A DNA stretch of 48,319 bases from Micrococcales bacterium (GCA_021287075.1 JAJTBD010000026.1:1-48319); one strand, 5' to 3'. Shown: positions 34,741 to 45,410, counted from the first letter of the stretch. A program made the numbers and translations. Notes: a model not told the origin generated them from the letters alone.

Positions 34741-34820
34741 CGCGACAGACAGCTGCACACCCGCCCGCCCACCCATGTGGGCTGCAGGACCACAACCTTT
34801 GCTCCCCAAGGAGATCCACC

Positions 34821-35351
34821 ATGTCTCGCCCCACTCTGGGCGGCGTGGCGACCTCGCACACCGACATCCGTGACGCCTTCCGCCCAGTCGCCTCGAGCGT
34901 CTGGGTCGTCACGAGTGCGGTCGGTCGCGACCCCGTCGGCTTCACCGCAGTCTCACTCGTCTCCGTCTCCGCGGCGCCGCCGCTGATCTCGTTCAACCTG
35001 TCCAAGATCTCCGGCAGCCGGGCCCATATCGAGCGGCGTGGCCTGGTCGCGGCGCACCTGCTCGCCGACGACCAGGAGCACCTGGCCCGCCGCTTCTCCC
35101 GCAACCGGGCCGCGCGCTTCGTCCCCGACGGCGAATGGCGTTGGTGCGCAGGCGGATTGCCCGAGCTCCCCGACAGCCTGGTCCGTCTCGTCGCCGAGCC
35201 CGTCTCCTATACCGACGCCGGCGACAGCCTTGTCGTGACCGCCAGGGTCACCGCCTCGCGGGCCCGCGAGGGGGCGCCACTGCTCCACCGCGACCGCTCG
35301 TTCTCCGCACCCTTTGCCGATACCTCACTGCTCGAAGGAGCCGTCGCATGA
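34821..35351 (+). CDS. flavin reductase family protein (FMN reductase partner of SfnG)
   Basis: A 176-residue flavin-reductase-like FMN-binding split-barrel protein. Conserved blocks are ASSVWVVTS, PVGFTAVSLVSVSAAPPLI and ISGSRAHIE. Such proteins reduce FMN with NAD(P)H and hand FMNH2 to a two-component monooxygenase. The ATG at 34821 has AAGGAG 6-7 nt upstream. The stop overlaps the start of the SfnG-like gene (ATGA at 35348-35351), fitting an obligate enzyme-reductase pair. Confidence 0.87.
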   Translation: MSRPTLGGVATSHTDIRDAFRPVASSVWVVTSAVGRDPVGFTAVSLVSVSAAPPLISFNLSKISGSRAHIERRGLVAAHLLADDQEHLARRFSRNRAARFVPDGEWRWCAGGLPELPDSLVRLVAEPVSYTDAGDSLVVTARVTASRAREGAPLLHRDRSFSAPFADTSLLEGAVA

Positions 35352-36463
35352 CCAGCACCGACCCCCTGTCCTTTGCCTACTGGGTGCCCAATGTCTCCGG
35401 TGGGCTCGTGGTCTCCAAGGTGCCGCAGCGCACCAGCCATGACCCGGCATACAACATCGACGTGGCCCGGACCGCCGAGCAGGTCGGCTTCGACTACGCG
35501 CTCACCCAGGTGCGCTATCTCGCGTCCTATGGCGCCGACGAGCAGCACGAGAGCACGTCGTTCTCGATCAACCTGCTCGCCCACACCGAGCGGCTCAAGG
35601 TGATCGCCGCGGTCCACCCCGGATTCTGGCAGCCTGCGGTGCTGGCCAAACTCGCGGCGACGGCGCAGGCGGTCAGCGGTGACCGCTTCTGCCTCAACGT
35701 CGTCTCGGGATGGTTCAAGCAGGAGTTCCTCTCGCTCGGGGAGCCGTGGCTCGACCACGAGGAGCGCTACCGGCGTGCGGAGGAGTTCATCGAGGTGCTG
35801 CGCGGTGCCTGGACCGAGGACGACCTCACCTATCGCGGCGACTTCTATCGCACCCGCGACCTGACCTTCCGGCCGCAGCCGGCGACACCGCCCGAGGTCT
35901 TCATGGGCGGCAACTCGACGGCCGCCCGGCGGATGGGCGGGCGCCTCGTCGACTGGTACTTCATGAACGGCAACACCGTCGAGGGGGTGTCCGAGCAGGT
36001 CGCCGAGGTCTCCGCCCTCGCCGCGGAGCACGAGCGCCGGGTCCGCTTCGGCCTCAACGGTTTTGCGGTGGTCCGCGACACCGAGGAGGAGGCCCGTGCC
36101 GTCGTCCAGGAGATCATCGACCAGGCCGACGCCGACAAGGTCAGGGCCTTCGGCGAGGCGGTCCGACAGGCGGGCCAGGCCACCAGCGACGGCAAAGGGA
36201 TGTGGGCCGGCAGCCGCTTCGAGGACCTCGTGCAATACAACGACGGCTTCAAGACCGGCCTGGTCGGCACTCCCGAGCAGGTCGCCCGGCGCATCATCGA
36301 CTACCGACGGGCCGGCGTCGACCTGCTGCTCCTCGGCTTCCTCCACGTGAGGGAGGAGGTGGAGCGCTTCGGCCGTGAGGTCATCCCCCTGGTCCGGGAG
36401 CTCGAGGCCGGGGCCGACGCCGGGGCCGACCGTGCCGCGCCACGGCTGGTCGCCGTGTCCTGA
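35348..36463 (+). CDS. sfnG: FMNH2-dependent dimethyl sulfone monooxygenase (SfnG-type LLM enzyme)
   Basis: A 371-residue bacterial luciferase-like (LLM class, TIM-barrel) monooxygenase. Its start FAYWVPNVSGGLVVSKVPQR, then QHESTSFSINLLAHT, NVVSGWFKQEF, and SRFEDLVQYNDGFKTGLVG, closely follow the SfnG pattern as I remember it, more than alkanesulfonate monooxygenase SsuD. SfnG cleaves dimethyl sulfone to methanesulfinate and formaldehyde, allowing use of DMSO2 as sulfur source; methanesulfinate then needs further oxidation by MsuD or SsuD, not encoded here. Translationally coupled to the reductase. A Gly/Ala/Asp-rich tail of about 20 residues is added at the C-terminus. Confidence 0.88.
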   Translation: MTSTDPLSFAYWVPNVSGGLVVSKVPQRTSHDPAYNIDVARTAEQVGFDYALTQVRYLASYGADEQHESTSFSINLLAHTERLKVIAAVHPGFWQPAVLAKLAATAQAVSGDRFCLNVVSGWFKQEFLSLGEPWLDHEERYRRAEEFIEVLRGAWTEDDLTYRGDFYRTRDLTFRPQPATPPEVFMGGNSTAARRMGGRLVDWYFMNGNTVEGVSEQVAEVSALAAEHERRVRFGLNGFAVVRDTEEEARAVVQEIIDQADADKVRAFGEAVRQAGQATSDGKGMWAGSRFEDLVQYNDGFKTGLVGTPEQVARRIIDYRRAGVDLLLLGFLHVREEVERFGREVIPLVRELEAGADAGADRAAPRLVAVS

Positions 36464-38635
<2,172 letters not shown>

Positions 38636-38647
38636 GGGGCGGAGCGC

Positions 38648-39169
38648 ATGGGCACCATCGGCGTGGCTGTCGCCATCCCCCATCCCTGGGGCGACCAGCT
38701 CCAGGAGCAGCGGGCGAGTTTTGGCGACCCCCAGGCCTCGGCGATCCCGCCGCACGTGACGATCCTGCCGCCCACCGATGTGCCCGACGAGACCCTGCCC
38801 GACTTCCGGCGGCATATCGCCGAGTCGGCGGCGGCGGCAGCGCCGTTCACGATGGTGCTGCGCGGCACCGGGACCTTCCGGCCCATCTCGCCGGTCGTGT
38901 TCGTCACCGTCGCGCAGGGCATCTCCGAGTGTGAGCGGCTGGAGCGCGCGGTCCGCTCCGGTCCCGTCGAGCGGCGACTGGAGTTCAACTACCACCCGCA
39001 CGTCACGGTGGCCCACCACCTCCACGACGAGGCGCTCGACCGGGCCTTTGACGCGCTGTCCGACTTCCAGTGCACCTTCAGCGTCGGTGCGCTGCACCTC
39101 TATGAGCACGGCGAGGACGGCGTCTGGCGCGCCGAGGCCGAATATCCCCTCGGCGCGGGGCCTGCCTGA
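38648..39169 (+). CDS. 2'-5' RNA ligase / 2H phosphoesterase family protein
   Basis: A 173-residue protein of the 2H phosphoesterase superfamily. The two HxT motifs are HVTILPP and HVTVAHH, each about the expected distance apart. Members are cyclic phosphodiesterases or RNA 2'-5' ligases (ThpR/LigT-like) with unclear roles in actinobacteria. It starts 12 bp after trpS with GGAG upstream, so it is probably cotranscribed with it. A 24-bp tandem repeat follows the stop directly. Confidence 0.85.
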   Translation: MGTIGVAVAIPHPWGDQLQEQRASFGDPQASAIPPHVTILPPTDVPDETLPDFRRHIAESAAAAAPFTMVLRGTGTFRPISPVVFVTVAQGISECERLERAVRSGPVERRLEFNYHPHVTVAHHLHDEALDRAFDALSDFQCTFSVGALHLYEHGEDGVWRAEAEYPLGAGPA

Positions 39170-39171
39170 CC

Positions 39172-39243
39172 GGTATGCCGCGCGGCCTGCTTGCGGGTAT
39201 GCCGTGCGGCTTGCTTGCGGGTATGCCGTGCGACTCGCTCGCG
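39172..39243. repeat. 24-bp tandem repeat, three units, each starting GGTATGCCG
   Basis: Units begin at 39172, 39196 and 39220. Each reads GGTATGCCGYG followed by a CG-rich 13-base tail ending TTGCG or TCGCG, with increasing divergence in unit 3. The array begins 3 bp after the 2H phosphoesterase gene and precedes the convergent D,D-carboxypeptidase gene. It may act as a transcription end or as a cluster of the octamer described in the findings. The remaining gap to 39286 shows nothing else. Confidence 0.8.
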
Positions 39244-39286
39244 CTAGGCCGCGCGACGCGCCCGTCAGTCCCCGTCGGGGGCCTGG

Positions 39287-40696
39287 TCAGTGCTCCCGAC
39301 GGCGCTCGCGGCGCAGCGCCCCGGCGGCCCCGCCGAGCAGCCCGAGCAGCAGCAGTCCCGCGGCCGCCCCGACCGGGCCGAGCGGCACCTGCGACAGATC
39401 CAGGTGCACGCCGGCTGAGGGCGTGGACGGCGCCGCCGTCGTGGTCGGTGCGCCGGCCTCGCTCGTCGTGCCGCCGGCGCTCGTGCCGGCGTCGGTGGGG
39501 GCAGTGGTGGCGGTGCTCGTCGGGCTGGCCACCAGCGGCGTCGGCTGCTCGCCGGGTGCGACCAGCCGGCCGATCGGGCGGGCCTTGGCGCCGTGGGCGA
39601 AGGCCCAGTCGTAGAGCTTGGCCTGGTCGCGCCAGCCGACCCCGAGCCCATACATCTCGGTGAGCAGATAGGTGCGCCCGCCCCGCGTCACCGCGGAGAT
39701 GAAGGTGCGCTTGGCGGCCTCGGTGTAGCCGTTCTTGATGCCGATCGTGCCGGCGTAGTTGTAGAGCAGCTTGTTGTGGTTGCCGACCTTGAAGGCCGTC
39801 GGACGGGGCGCGGTGGGTGTGGTGCTGCCTGTCGGGGCGCGACCCGTCGAGGGCCGCGACGTGGGGGAGGCCTGGGTGGCGGGCTTCGGGGAGGTTGTGG
39901 GGGTCGGTGCATAGCCCGGGAAGGTGACCTGCCGGGTCGTCACATAGGCGCGGAAGTCCTTGTTGCGCATGGCTTCCCGGCCGATCAGCGCCAGGTCGTA
40001 GGCGCTGCTGGTCTGCCCGGGGGCATCGAGCCCGGACGGGTCGACGATATGGGTGTCGTGGGCCCCGAGCTCGCGGGCCCGGGCGTTGATGAGCTCGGCG
40101 GTCCCGGCCATGCCCTTGGCCCCGCCGGCCGTGCGGGCCAGGGCGTATGCCGCGTCGTTGCCGCTGGCCATCAGCAGCCCCTGGAAGAGATTGCGTGCCG
40201 AATAGCTCTGTCCCGGGATCAGGCCCACGCGGGTGCCGTCGGCGCCCGCGTCGGCGTCGGTGACGGTGATCCGGGTGTTGGGCGTGATGCGCGGGATGAG
40301 CACGCTCGCCGTCAGCGCCTTGACGGTGCTGGCGGGCAGCAGCCGGGCGTGCGGTGCGCGGGCGGCGATGATCTCGCCGGTCTCCATGTCGGCCAGCACC
40401 CATGACTGGTCGAGGATCGCCGGTGGCGCGGGCACACCCGCTGGCAGGTCGGTGATCACGCTCATCTGGGCGAGCCGGGGCCCGCCGACGGAGAGCTGCG
40501 GGTCGACGCGCTGGGTGATCGGCGGCAGTGTCGGGGTGCTCGGACCGGACGCGCTCGGAACGGACGCGCTCGGGCCGGTCGAGGTCACGGTGCGCGGCGC
40601 CGGGGTGGTCGCGGCGGGTGCCGGCGACGCGAGGGCACACGAGAGGCCGGCGCAGGCGGCTGCTGCCGCCAGCCGCAACGAGCGTGCGCGTGGCAT
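39287..40696 (-). CDS. D-alanyl-D-alanine carboxypeptidase (S11 family, penicillin-binding protein)
   Basis: A 469-residue exported serine peptidase that trims the terminal D-Ala of peptidoglycan stem peptides. A signal peptide is visible (LRLAAAAACAGLSCALASPA), then a Pro/Ser/Thr linker to about residue 60. SxxK is STVK (Ser123, Lys126), SxN is SGN (178-180), and the KTG box appears as KNG (321-323). A Pro/Thr/Ser-rich insertion of about 40 residues (262-302) interrupts the catalytic domain between SxN and KNG. A second Thr/Ala-rich linker (about 381-428) leads to one C-terminal membrane helix (438-461) and a basic tail. ATG at 40696 with GGGAAG upstream. Confidence 0.9.
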   Translation of the reverse strand: MPRARSLRLAAAAACAGLSCALASPAPAATTPAPRTVTSTGPSASVPSASGPSTPTLPPITQRVDPQLSVGGPRLAQMSVITDLPAGVPAPPAILDQSWVLADMETGEIIAARAPHARLLPASTVKALTASVLIPRITPNTRITVTDADAGADGTRVGLIPGQSYSARNLFQGLLMASGNDAAYALARTAGGAKGMAGTAELINARARELGAHDTHIVDPSGLDAPGQTSSAYDLALIGREAMRNKDFRAYVTTRQVTFPGYAPTPTTSPKPATQASPTSRPSTGRAPTGSTTPTAPRPTAFKVGNHNKLLYNYAGTIGIKNGYTEAAKRTFISAVTRGGRTYLLTEMYGLGVGWRDQAKLYDWAFAHGAKARPIGRLVAPGEQPTPLVASPTSTATTAPTDAGTSAGGTTSEAGAPTTTAAPSTPSAGVHLDLSQVPLGPVGAAAGLLLLGLLGGAAGALRRERRREH

Positions 40697-40818
40697 CGTC
40701 GACTTCCCGGCCGAGTGCATGGACGCCGCACATCCTCGCACCGCGGGCACGCTCCGGTCGATCACGTGCGGGCGCGCGGCGTGGCGACGCCGGCAGTCCG
40801 GGAGGGGACGGGCGGGGC

Positions 40819-41991
40819 TCAGGCAGCGACCGCGAGGCCGCGGCGATCGGACACCGCGGCATAGTGCCCGAGCAGCTGCTCGGTCAGACCGAGCCACGAG
40901 CGGGAGCGCACCGACGCCACCCCGGCGCTCCCGAGCCGGTCCCGCAGCGCGGCGCTCGCGACCAGGGGGTCGACGTGCTCGCGCAGCGAGCCGGGGGTGT
41001 CGGGGTCGAAGAGATAGCCGCTCTGGCCGTGCGCGACGAGGTCGAGGGGCCCGCCGCGCGCAGGGGCGACGACGGGCAGTCCCATCGCGGCAGCCTCCTG
41101 GAGGGTCTGTCCGAAGGTCTCGCGGGTGCCCGTGTGGACAAAGAGGTCGAACGCGGCATACGCCCGGGCCAGGTCGTCGCCGTCGCGTCGGCCGAGGAAA
41201 ACCGGTGGGAGAGTGGGGCGCCCGGCGCTTGAGGCCACCGCCTCGGCGAGCGTCGCCCCGACCTCCTCGCGGCTGGGGCCGTCCCCGACGAGGACGAGCC
41301 GCGAGTGCGGGATCGAGGTGAGCTCGACCAGGCGGTGCAGTTCCTTCTCGGGCGCGAGCCGCCCGACATAGCCGATGAGTGTCTCGCCCCCGGGCGCCAG
41401 CGTGCGGCGCAGCGCTCTGGTGCCGGCGTCCTGGCGCCAGCCGGGGTAGAAGAGCCGGGTGTCGACCCCGCGGCCCCACAGGCCGGTCCGCGGCACGCCG
41501 TTGAGCCGCAGGTCCTCGAGAGCCGAGGTGGAGGGGGCGAGCGTCCGGCTCGCCGTGGAGTGGATGCGCCGGACCCATCGCCAGGTGGCCCTCTCGGCGC
41601 TGCGGCCGATGCCGGGACTCGGCGCGTGCTGGCGCACATAGCTCGGCATGTCGGTCTGATAGATCGCGACGCTCGGGATGCCGAGTGCCTGCGCCGCCGT
41701 GAGTCCGCGCGCCCCGAGGACGAAGGGCGAGGCGACGTGCACCACATCGGGGTCGAAGCGGTCGAGCACGCGCACGATCTCGGGGCTGGGCAGGCCGACC
41801 TGGAACTGCCGGACCGGCACCGAGGCCACCGTGTGCACGGGGAAGCCGGCGAAGGAGGCGGGCGCAGGTCGCGCGGCGATCACGATCGCGTCGTGCCCGA
41901 GGGCGCGCAGGGACTCCAGCACCCGGCAGACACTCGTGGTGACGCCGTTGACGCTCGGCAGGAAGGACTCGGCAACGATGGCGATGCGCAC
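40819..41991 (-). CDS. GT4 glycosyltransferase, MgtA-like alpha-mannosyltransferase
   Basis: A 390-residue GT-B enzyme. The N-terminus IVAESFLPSVNGVTTSVCRV and the donor motif HTGTRETFGQTLQEAAAMG (EX7E) match GDP-mannose-dependent alpha-mannosyltransferases such as MgtA, which mannosylate glycolipids in mycobacteria and corynebacteria. GYVGRLAPEKEL is the usual start of the donor domain. The gene is divergent from manC, which makes GDP-mannose, supporting the sugar assignment. GTG start at 41991; a weak -10-like GACAGT lies 6 nt upstream on the reverse strand. Confidence 0.85.
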   Translation of the reverse strand: MRIAIVAESFLPSVNGVTTSVCRVLESLRALGHDAIVIAARPAPASFAGFPVHTVASVPVRQFQVGLPSPEIVRVLDRFDPDVVHVASPFVLGARGLTAAQALGIPSVAIYQTDMPSYVRQHAPSPGIGRSAERATWRWVRRIHSTASRTLAPSTSALEDLRLNGVPRTGLWGRGVDTRLFYPGWRQDAGTRALRRTLAPGGETLIGYVGRLAPEKELHRLVELTSIPHSRLVLVGDGPSREEVGATLAEAVASSAGRPTLPPVFLGRRDGDDLARAYAAFDLFVHTGTRETFGQTLQEAAAMGLPVVAPARGGPLDLVAHGQSGYLFDPDTPGSLREHVDPLVASAALRDRLGSAGVASVRSRSWLGLTEQLLGHYAAVSDRRGLAVAA

Positions 41992-42101
41992 GTGACCACT
42001 GTCGAAGCGGCGGGTGCCGTGCCGTCGACATGTGAAGGTGTGTCAGGTGAGCAACAGGTAACGCGGTGGAGCCGCGGTGCGACGGCGCGCACCTGGCCGC
42101 C

Positions 42102-42107
42102 TACAGT
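42102..42107 (+). promoter_or_regulatory. -10 box (TACAGT) for leaderless manC
   Basis: TACAGT stands 8 nt before the ATG at 42116. Confidence 0.45.
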
Positions 42108-42115
42108 TGCCCACC

Positions 42116-43201
42116 ATGAGCGCTATCGACCGGTTCTGGGCGGTGATCCCCGCCGGTGGCGCCGGGACCCGGCTCTGGCCGCTGTCCCGGGCCTCCTCGC
42201 CCAAGTTCCTCCACGACCTGACCGGCAGCGGTCGCTCGCTCCTTCAGTCGACGGTCGACCGGCTGGTCCCACTGGCCGGGGAGCGCATCATGGTCGTTAC
42301 CGGCGCGGCACACGAGGACGCGGTGCGCGCCCAGCTGCCGACGCTGCCGGGCGACCAGCTGCTCGCCGAGCCTTCACCCCGCGACTCGATGGCGGCGATC
42401 GGCCTGGCGGCGGCCGTGCTCGAGCGGCGTGACCCCGACGCGGTCATCGGCTCCTTCGCCGCCGACCACGTGATCGGCGACCTGCCCGAGTTCGAGGCGT
42501 GTGTCCGGGCCGCCGTCGAGGTCGCCGACGAGGGATACCTCACGACGATCGGCATCGCGCCCACCCACCCCGCCACGGGCTTCGGCTATATCCGCATGGG
42601 TGACCCGCTGCCGGGGCGCGACCGGGCCAGCGCGGTGCGCGAGTTCGTCGAGAAGCCAGACAGCGAGCGGGCCGCCGCCTACCTCGCGACGGGCGAATAC
42701 CGCTGGAACGCGGGCATGTTCGTCGTGCGCGCGGCAGTCCTGCTGGACCTCCTCGCGCGGTGGCATCCCAATCTCGCCGCGGGGCTGCGTGAGATCGCGG
42801 CGGCGCCCGAGCGGCTGCCGGAGGTCTGGCCGGGCCTGACCAAGATCGCCATCGACCACGCCGTGGCCGAGCCGGCGGCGGGGGAGGGCCGGGTCGCGGT
42901 GGTCCCCGCGCGGTTCGGCTGGGACGACGTCGGCGACTTCGCCTCGCTCGCCGGGCTGCTGCCCCAGACCGACGGTATGCCGGGTGTGCGGGTCCTCGGG
43001 GACGCCGACCTCGTGCGCGTGAGCGACAGCTCTGGGGTCGTCGTCCCCGCGGGCGGCCGGCACATTGCCGTCGTCGGCCTGAGCGACATCGTGGTCGTCG
43101 ACACCGGTGACGCACTGCTGGTCACCACGACCGAGCGTGCCCAGGCCGTCAAGGGCGTGGTGGAGGGCCTCCGGGCAGAGGGGCGCGGCGAGCTGCTCTG
43201 A
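42116..43201 (+). CDS. manC: mannose-1-phosphate guanylyltransferase
   Basis: A 361-residue nucleotidyltransferase making GDP-mannose from mannose-1-phosphate and GTP. The pyrophosphorylase signature is PAGGAGTRLWPLSR with SPKFL; ADHVIGD holds the metal-binding Asp; GFGYI, FVEKPD and YRWNAGMFV follow; PARFGWDDVGDF is the substrate-binding region. It has no phosphomannose isomerase domain, so it is monofunctional. GDP-mannose feeds PIM, lipomannan or glycoprotein mannosylation, in agreement with the divergent mannosyltransferase gene. Confidence 0.93.
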   Translation: MSAIDRFWAVIPAGGAGTRLWPLSRASSPKFLHDLTGSGRSLLQSTVDRLVPLAGERIMVVTGAAHEDAVRAQLPTLPGDQLLAEPSPRDSMAAIGLAAAVLERRDPDAVIGSFAADHVIGDLPEFEACVRAAVEVADEGYLTTIGIAPTHPATGFGYIRMGDPLPGRDRASAVREFVEKPDSERAAAYLATGEYRWNAGMFVVRAAVLLDLLARWHPNLAAGLREIAAAPERLPEVWPGLTKIAIDHAVAEPAAGEGRVAVVPARFGWDDVGDFASLAGLLPQTDGMPGVRVLGDADLVRVSDSSGVVVPAGGRHIAVVGLSDIVVVDTGDALLVTTTERAQAVKGVVEGLRAEGRGELL

Positions 43202-43227
43202 CGCCCCGGCGTCGGGCGGCGGGGCGT
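43201..43227. terminator. candidate terminator after manC
   Basis: ACGCCCCG, beginning with the last base of the manC stop, pairs with CGGGGCGT around an 11-nt loop. It lies between manC and the convergent small membrane protein gene. Confidence 0.4.
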
Positions 43228-43281
43228 CAGGTCACGCTGAGTGGGCCAGCCCGCGCCGGCCAGGTCAGTCCGCCGGGTGGG

Positions 43282-43557
43282 TCAGGCCGCGCGCCTGGTG
43301 CGGCGGTGGGCGCTGCGGTGCTCCGACAGGCGCAGCGGGTTGGCCGTCTCGGCCACCGCGGCCAGCACCGAGAGGAGGGCCACGACGCTGGCCCAGGCGG
43401 TCGCGAGGCCCGCCAGCACGGCGAGGGCCCCGGAGGCGAGCACGGTGAGGGCGAGCAGCCCGGCCGCGAGCGCCACGAGGGTGGCGGCGACCGCGGCGGT
43501 GCGCGGCGAGCGCGAGGACGGCTGGCGGGAGCTGAGCGCGATGCGGTGAGTGGTCAT
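43282..43557 (-). CDS. small two-helix membrane protein, function unknown
   Basis: A 91-residue protein: a basic Ser/Arg-rich N-terminus, two hydrophobic helices (TAAVAATLVALAAGLLALTV and LAVLAGLATAWASVVALLSV), and a basic His/Arg-rich C-terminus. No family recognised. The ATG at 43557 has AAGG 6 nt upstream. Its upstream region is the AT-rich island at 43615-43662. Confidence 0.6.
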   Translation of the reverse strand: MTTHRIALSSRQPSSRSPRTAAVAATLVALAAGLLALTVLASGALAVLAGLATAWASVVALLSVLAAVAETANPLRLSEHRSAHRRTRRAA

Positions 43558-43614
43558 CGTGGCCTTCTCGGTGGTCTGACCCTGGCAGGGGTGCGCCGTC
43601 CTGAGCGGCGCCTA

Positions 43615-43662
43615 CCATAGTAATTGAATCGTCAACGACATGCCACAGGCTTTTGTCAACCT
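43615..43662. promoter_or_regulatory. AT-rich island with palindrome and repeated GTCAAC, candidate operator/promoter region
   Basis: TTGAATCGTCAA (43624-43635) has TTGA/TCAA arms, and GTCAAC occurs at 43631-43636 and 43655-43660, 24 bp apart. On the reverse strand the second is TTGACA, a perfect -35 hexamer, but no well-spaced -10 was found. It sits between the divergent small membrane protein and methylmalonyl-CoA mutase genes. TTG-N6-CAA is a common MarR-type box. Confidence 0.35.
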
Positions 43663-43723
43663 CGCCGTGATCCGCGAGACATCGCTCACCGGACGTGGCC
43701 CACGGTGACCGGGCCGCTCTCGA

Positions 43724-43729
43724 TACGCT
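43724..43729 (+). promoter_or_regulatory. -10 box (TACGCT) for the mutase large subunit gene
   Basis: TACGCT stands 6 nt before the ATG at 43736; a leaderless mRNA is expected. Confidence 0.5.
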
Positions 43730-43735
43730 GGGGGC

Positions 43736-45328
43736 ATGTCCGATGCACCCGTCGCTCGCAGCGAGTCCGACCTCCCGATCCAGCCCGTCTACTCCGCCGC
43801 AGACCTCGAGGGGTTCGACCCCGAGGCCAAGCTGGGCGCGCCGGGCAGCTACCCCTTCACCCGGGGTGTCTACCCGACGATGTACACGGGCCGCCCCTGG
43901 ACGATGCGCCAGTACGCCGGCTTCGGCACGGCCAAGGAGTCCAACGAGCGCTACCACGAGCTCGTCAACAACGGCACCGGCGGCCTGTCCGTAGCCTTCG
44001 ACCTGCCGACCCAGATGGGCTACGACTCCGACGCGCCCCTCGCCTCCGGCGAGGTCGGCAAGGTCGGCGTGGCCATCGACAGCCTCGACGACATGCGCGT
44101 GCTCTTCAACGGCCTGCCGCTCGACAAGATCTCGACGTCGATGACGATCAACGCGCCCGCCTCGACCCTGCTGCTCATGTACCAGCTGGTCGCCGAGGAG
44201 CAGGGCGTCGAGGCCGGCAAGCTCACCGGCACCATCCAGAACGACGTGCTCAAGGAGTACATCGCCCGCGGGACCTATATCTACCCGCCCAAGGAGTCGC
44301 TGCGGCTCATCACCGACATCTTCGCCTACTGCCACAAGGAGATCCCTCGCTGGAACACGATCTCCATCTCCGGCTACCACATGGCCGAGGCCGGTGCGAC
44401 GCCCGCGCAGGAGGTCGCCTTCACCCTGGCCAATGCCAAGGAGTACGTCCGCGCCGCGGTCTCCGCGGGCCTGTCCGTCGACGACTTCGCGCCCCGCCTC
44501 GCCTTCTTCTTCGTGGCGCGCACGACCCTCATCGAGGAGGTCGCCAAGTTCCGTGCGGCCCGTCGCGTCTGGGCCCGGGTGATGAAGGAGGAGTTCGGCG
44601 CGCAGAACCCCAAGTCGATGATGCTTCGCTTCCACACCCAGACCGCGGGGGTGCAGCTGACCGCCCAGCAGCCGGAGGTCAACCTCATCCGCGTCGCCCT
44701 CCAGGGCCTCGGCGCGGTGCTGGGCGGGACCCAGTCGCTGCACACCAACTCCTTCGACGAGGCGATCGCCCTGCCCACGCAGAAGGCCGCCCGACTGGCG
44801 CTGCGCACGCAGCAGGTCATCGCCTACGAGACCGACGTCACCAAGACCGTCGACCCCTTCGCCGGCTCCTATGTCGTGGAGTCGATGACCGACGACCTCG
44901 AGGCCCAGATCAACGACCTCATGCAGGCCGTCGAGGACAAGGGCGGCGCCGTCGCGGCCATCGAGCAGGGCTTCCAGAAGTCCGAGATCGAGCGGTCCGC
45001 CTATCGCGTCGCCCTCGAGATCGACAGCGGCGAGCGCTCGGTCATCGGCGTCAACAAGTACGTCATGGACGTCGAGGAGCCCTACGAGCCGCTGCGCGTC
45101 GACCCGCAGATCGAGGTCGACCAGTGCGCCCACCTCGCCGAGCTGCGCAGCAAGCGCGACAACGCCGCCGTCGAGGCCGCTCTCGAGCAGGTGCGGGAGG
45201 CCGCCCGCGGCACCGACAACCTGCTCTATCCGATGAAGGACGCTATCAAGGCCGGCGCCACCGGCGGCGAGATCTCCAACGCGCTGCGCGACGTGTGGGG
45301 GATGTACACCCCGCGCGAGACCTTCTGA
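43736..45328 (+). CDS. methylmalonyl-CoA mutase large subunit (acyl-CoA mutase, no B12 domain)
   Basis: A 530-residue adenosylcobalamin-dependent acyl-CoA mutase catalytic chain. It contains the TIM-barrel substrate domain ([73 protein letters not shown]) and stops before any cobalamin-binding domain. Its partner is expected to be the 135-residue subunit at 22400. The residues that separate mutases by substrate are Tyr60 (RQYAGF) and Arg190 (ESLRLI); these are Tyr and Arg in methylmalonyl-CoA mutase but Phe and Gln in isobutyryl-CoA mutase, so methylmalonyl-CoA is predicted. No meaB chaperone gene is next to it. Confidence 0.9.
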   Translation: MSDAPVARSESDLPIQPVYSAADLEGFDPEAKLGAPGSYPFTRGVYPTMYTGRPWTMRQYAGFGTAKESNERYHELVNNGTGGLSVAFDLPTQMGYDSDAPLASGEVGKVGVAIDSLDDMRVLFNGLPLDKISTSMTINAPASTLLLMYQLVAEEQGVEAGKLTGTIQNDVLKEYIARGTYIYPPKESLRLITDIFAYCHKEIPRWNTISISGYHMAEAGATPAQEVAFTLANAKEYVRAAVSAGLSVDDFAPRLAFFFVARTTLIEEVAKFRAARRVWARVMKEEFGAQNPKSMMLRFHTQTAGVQLTAQQPEVNLIRVALQGLGAVLGGTQSLHTNSFDEAIALPTQKAARLALRTQQVIAYETDVTKTVDPFAGSYVVESMTDDLEAQINDLMQAVEDKGGAVAAIEQGFQKSEIERSAYRVALEIDSGERSVIGVNKYVMDVEEPYEPLRVDPQIEVDQCAHLAELRSKRDNAAVEAALEQVREAARGTDNLLYPMKDAIKAGATGGEISNALRDVWGMYTPRETF

Positions 45329-45370
45329 CCGGCCCCCGTCGGTGCTGCCGCGCCACGGCGACCGCCACAT

Positions 45371-45402
45371 CGTGCCCACCGTCTTCCGGGGCGGTGGGCA
45401 CG
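45371..45402 (+). terminator. hairpin terminator after the mutase gene
   Basis: CGTGCCCACCG pairs with CGGTGGGCACG around a 10-nt loop, 42 bp after the stop and just before the promoter of the M20 gene. Confidence 0.6.
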
Positions 45403-45410
45403 GCCACGAG

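Noticed and set aside
35348..36463. Alkanesulfonate monooxygenase SsuD
   Set aside because: Blocks such as FAYWVPNVSGG, QHESTSFS and EDLVQYNDGFKT fit SfnG better, and no ssu transporter genes are adjacent.
39172..39243. CRISPR array or attachment site
   Set aside because: Three abutting 24-bp copies without spacers, and no integrase or tRNA gene nearby.
43736..45328. Isobutyryl-CoA mutase large subunit IcmA
   Set aside because: The substrate-selecting residues are Tyr60 and Arg190, as in methylmalonyl-CoA mutase, not Phe and Gln.
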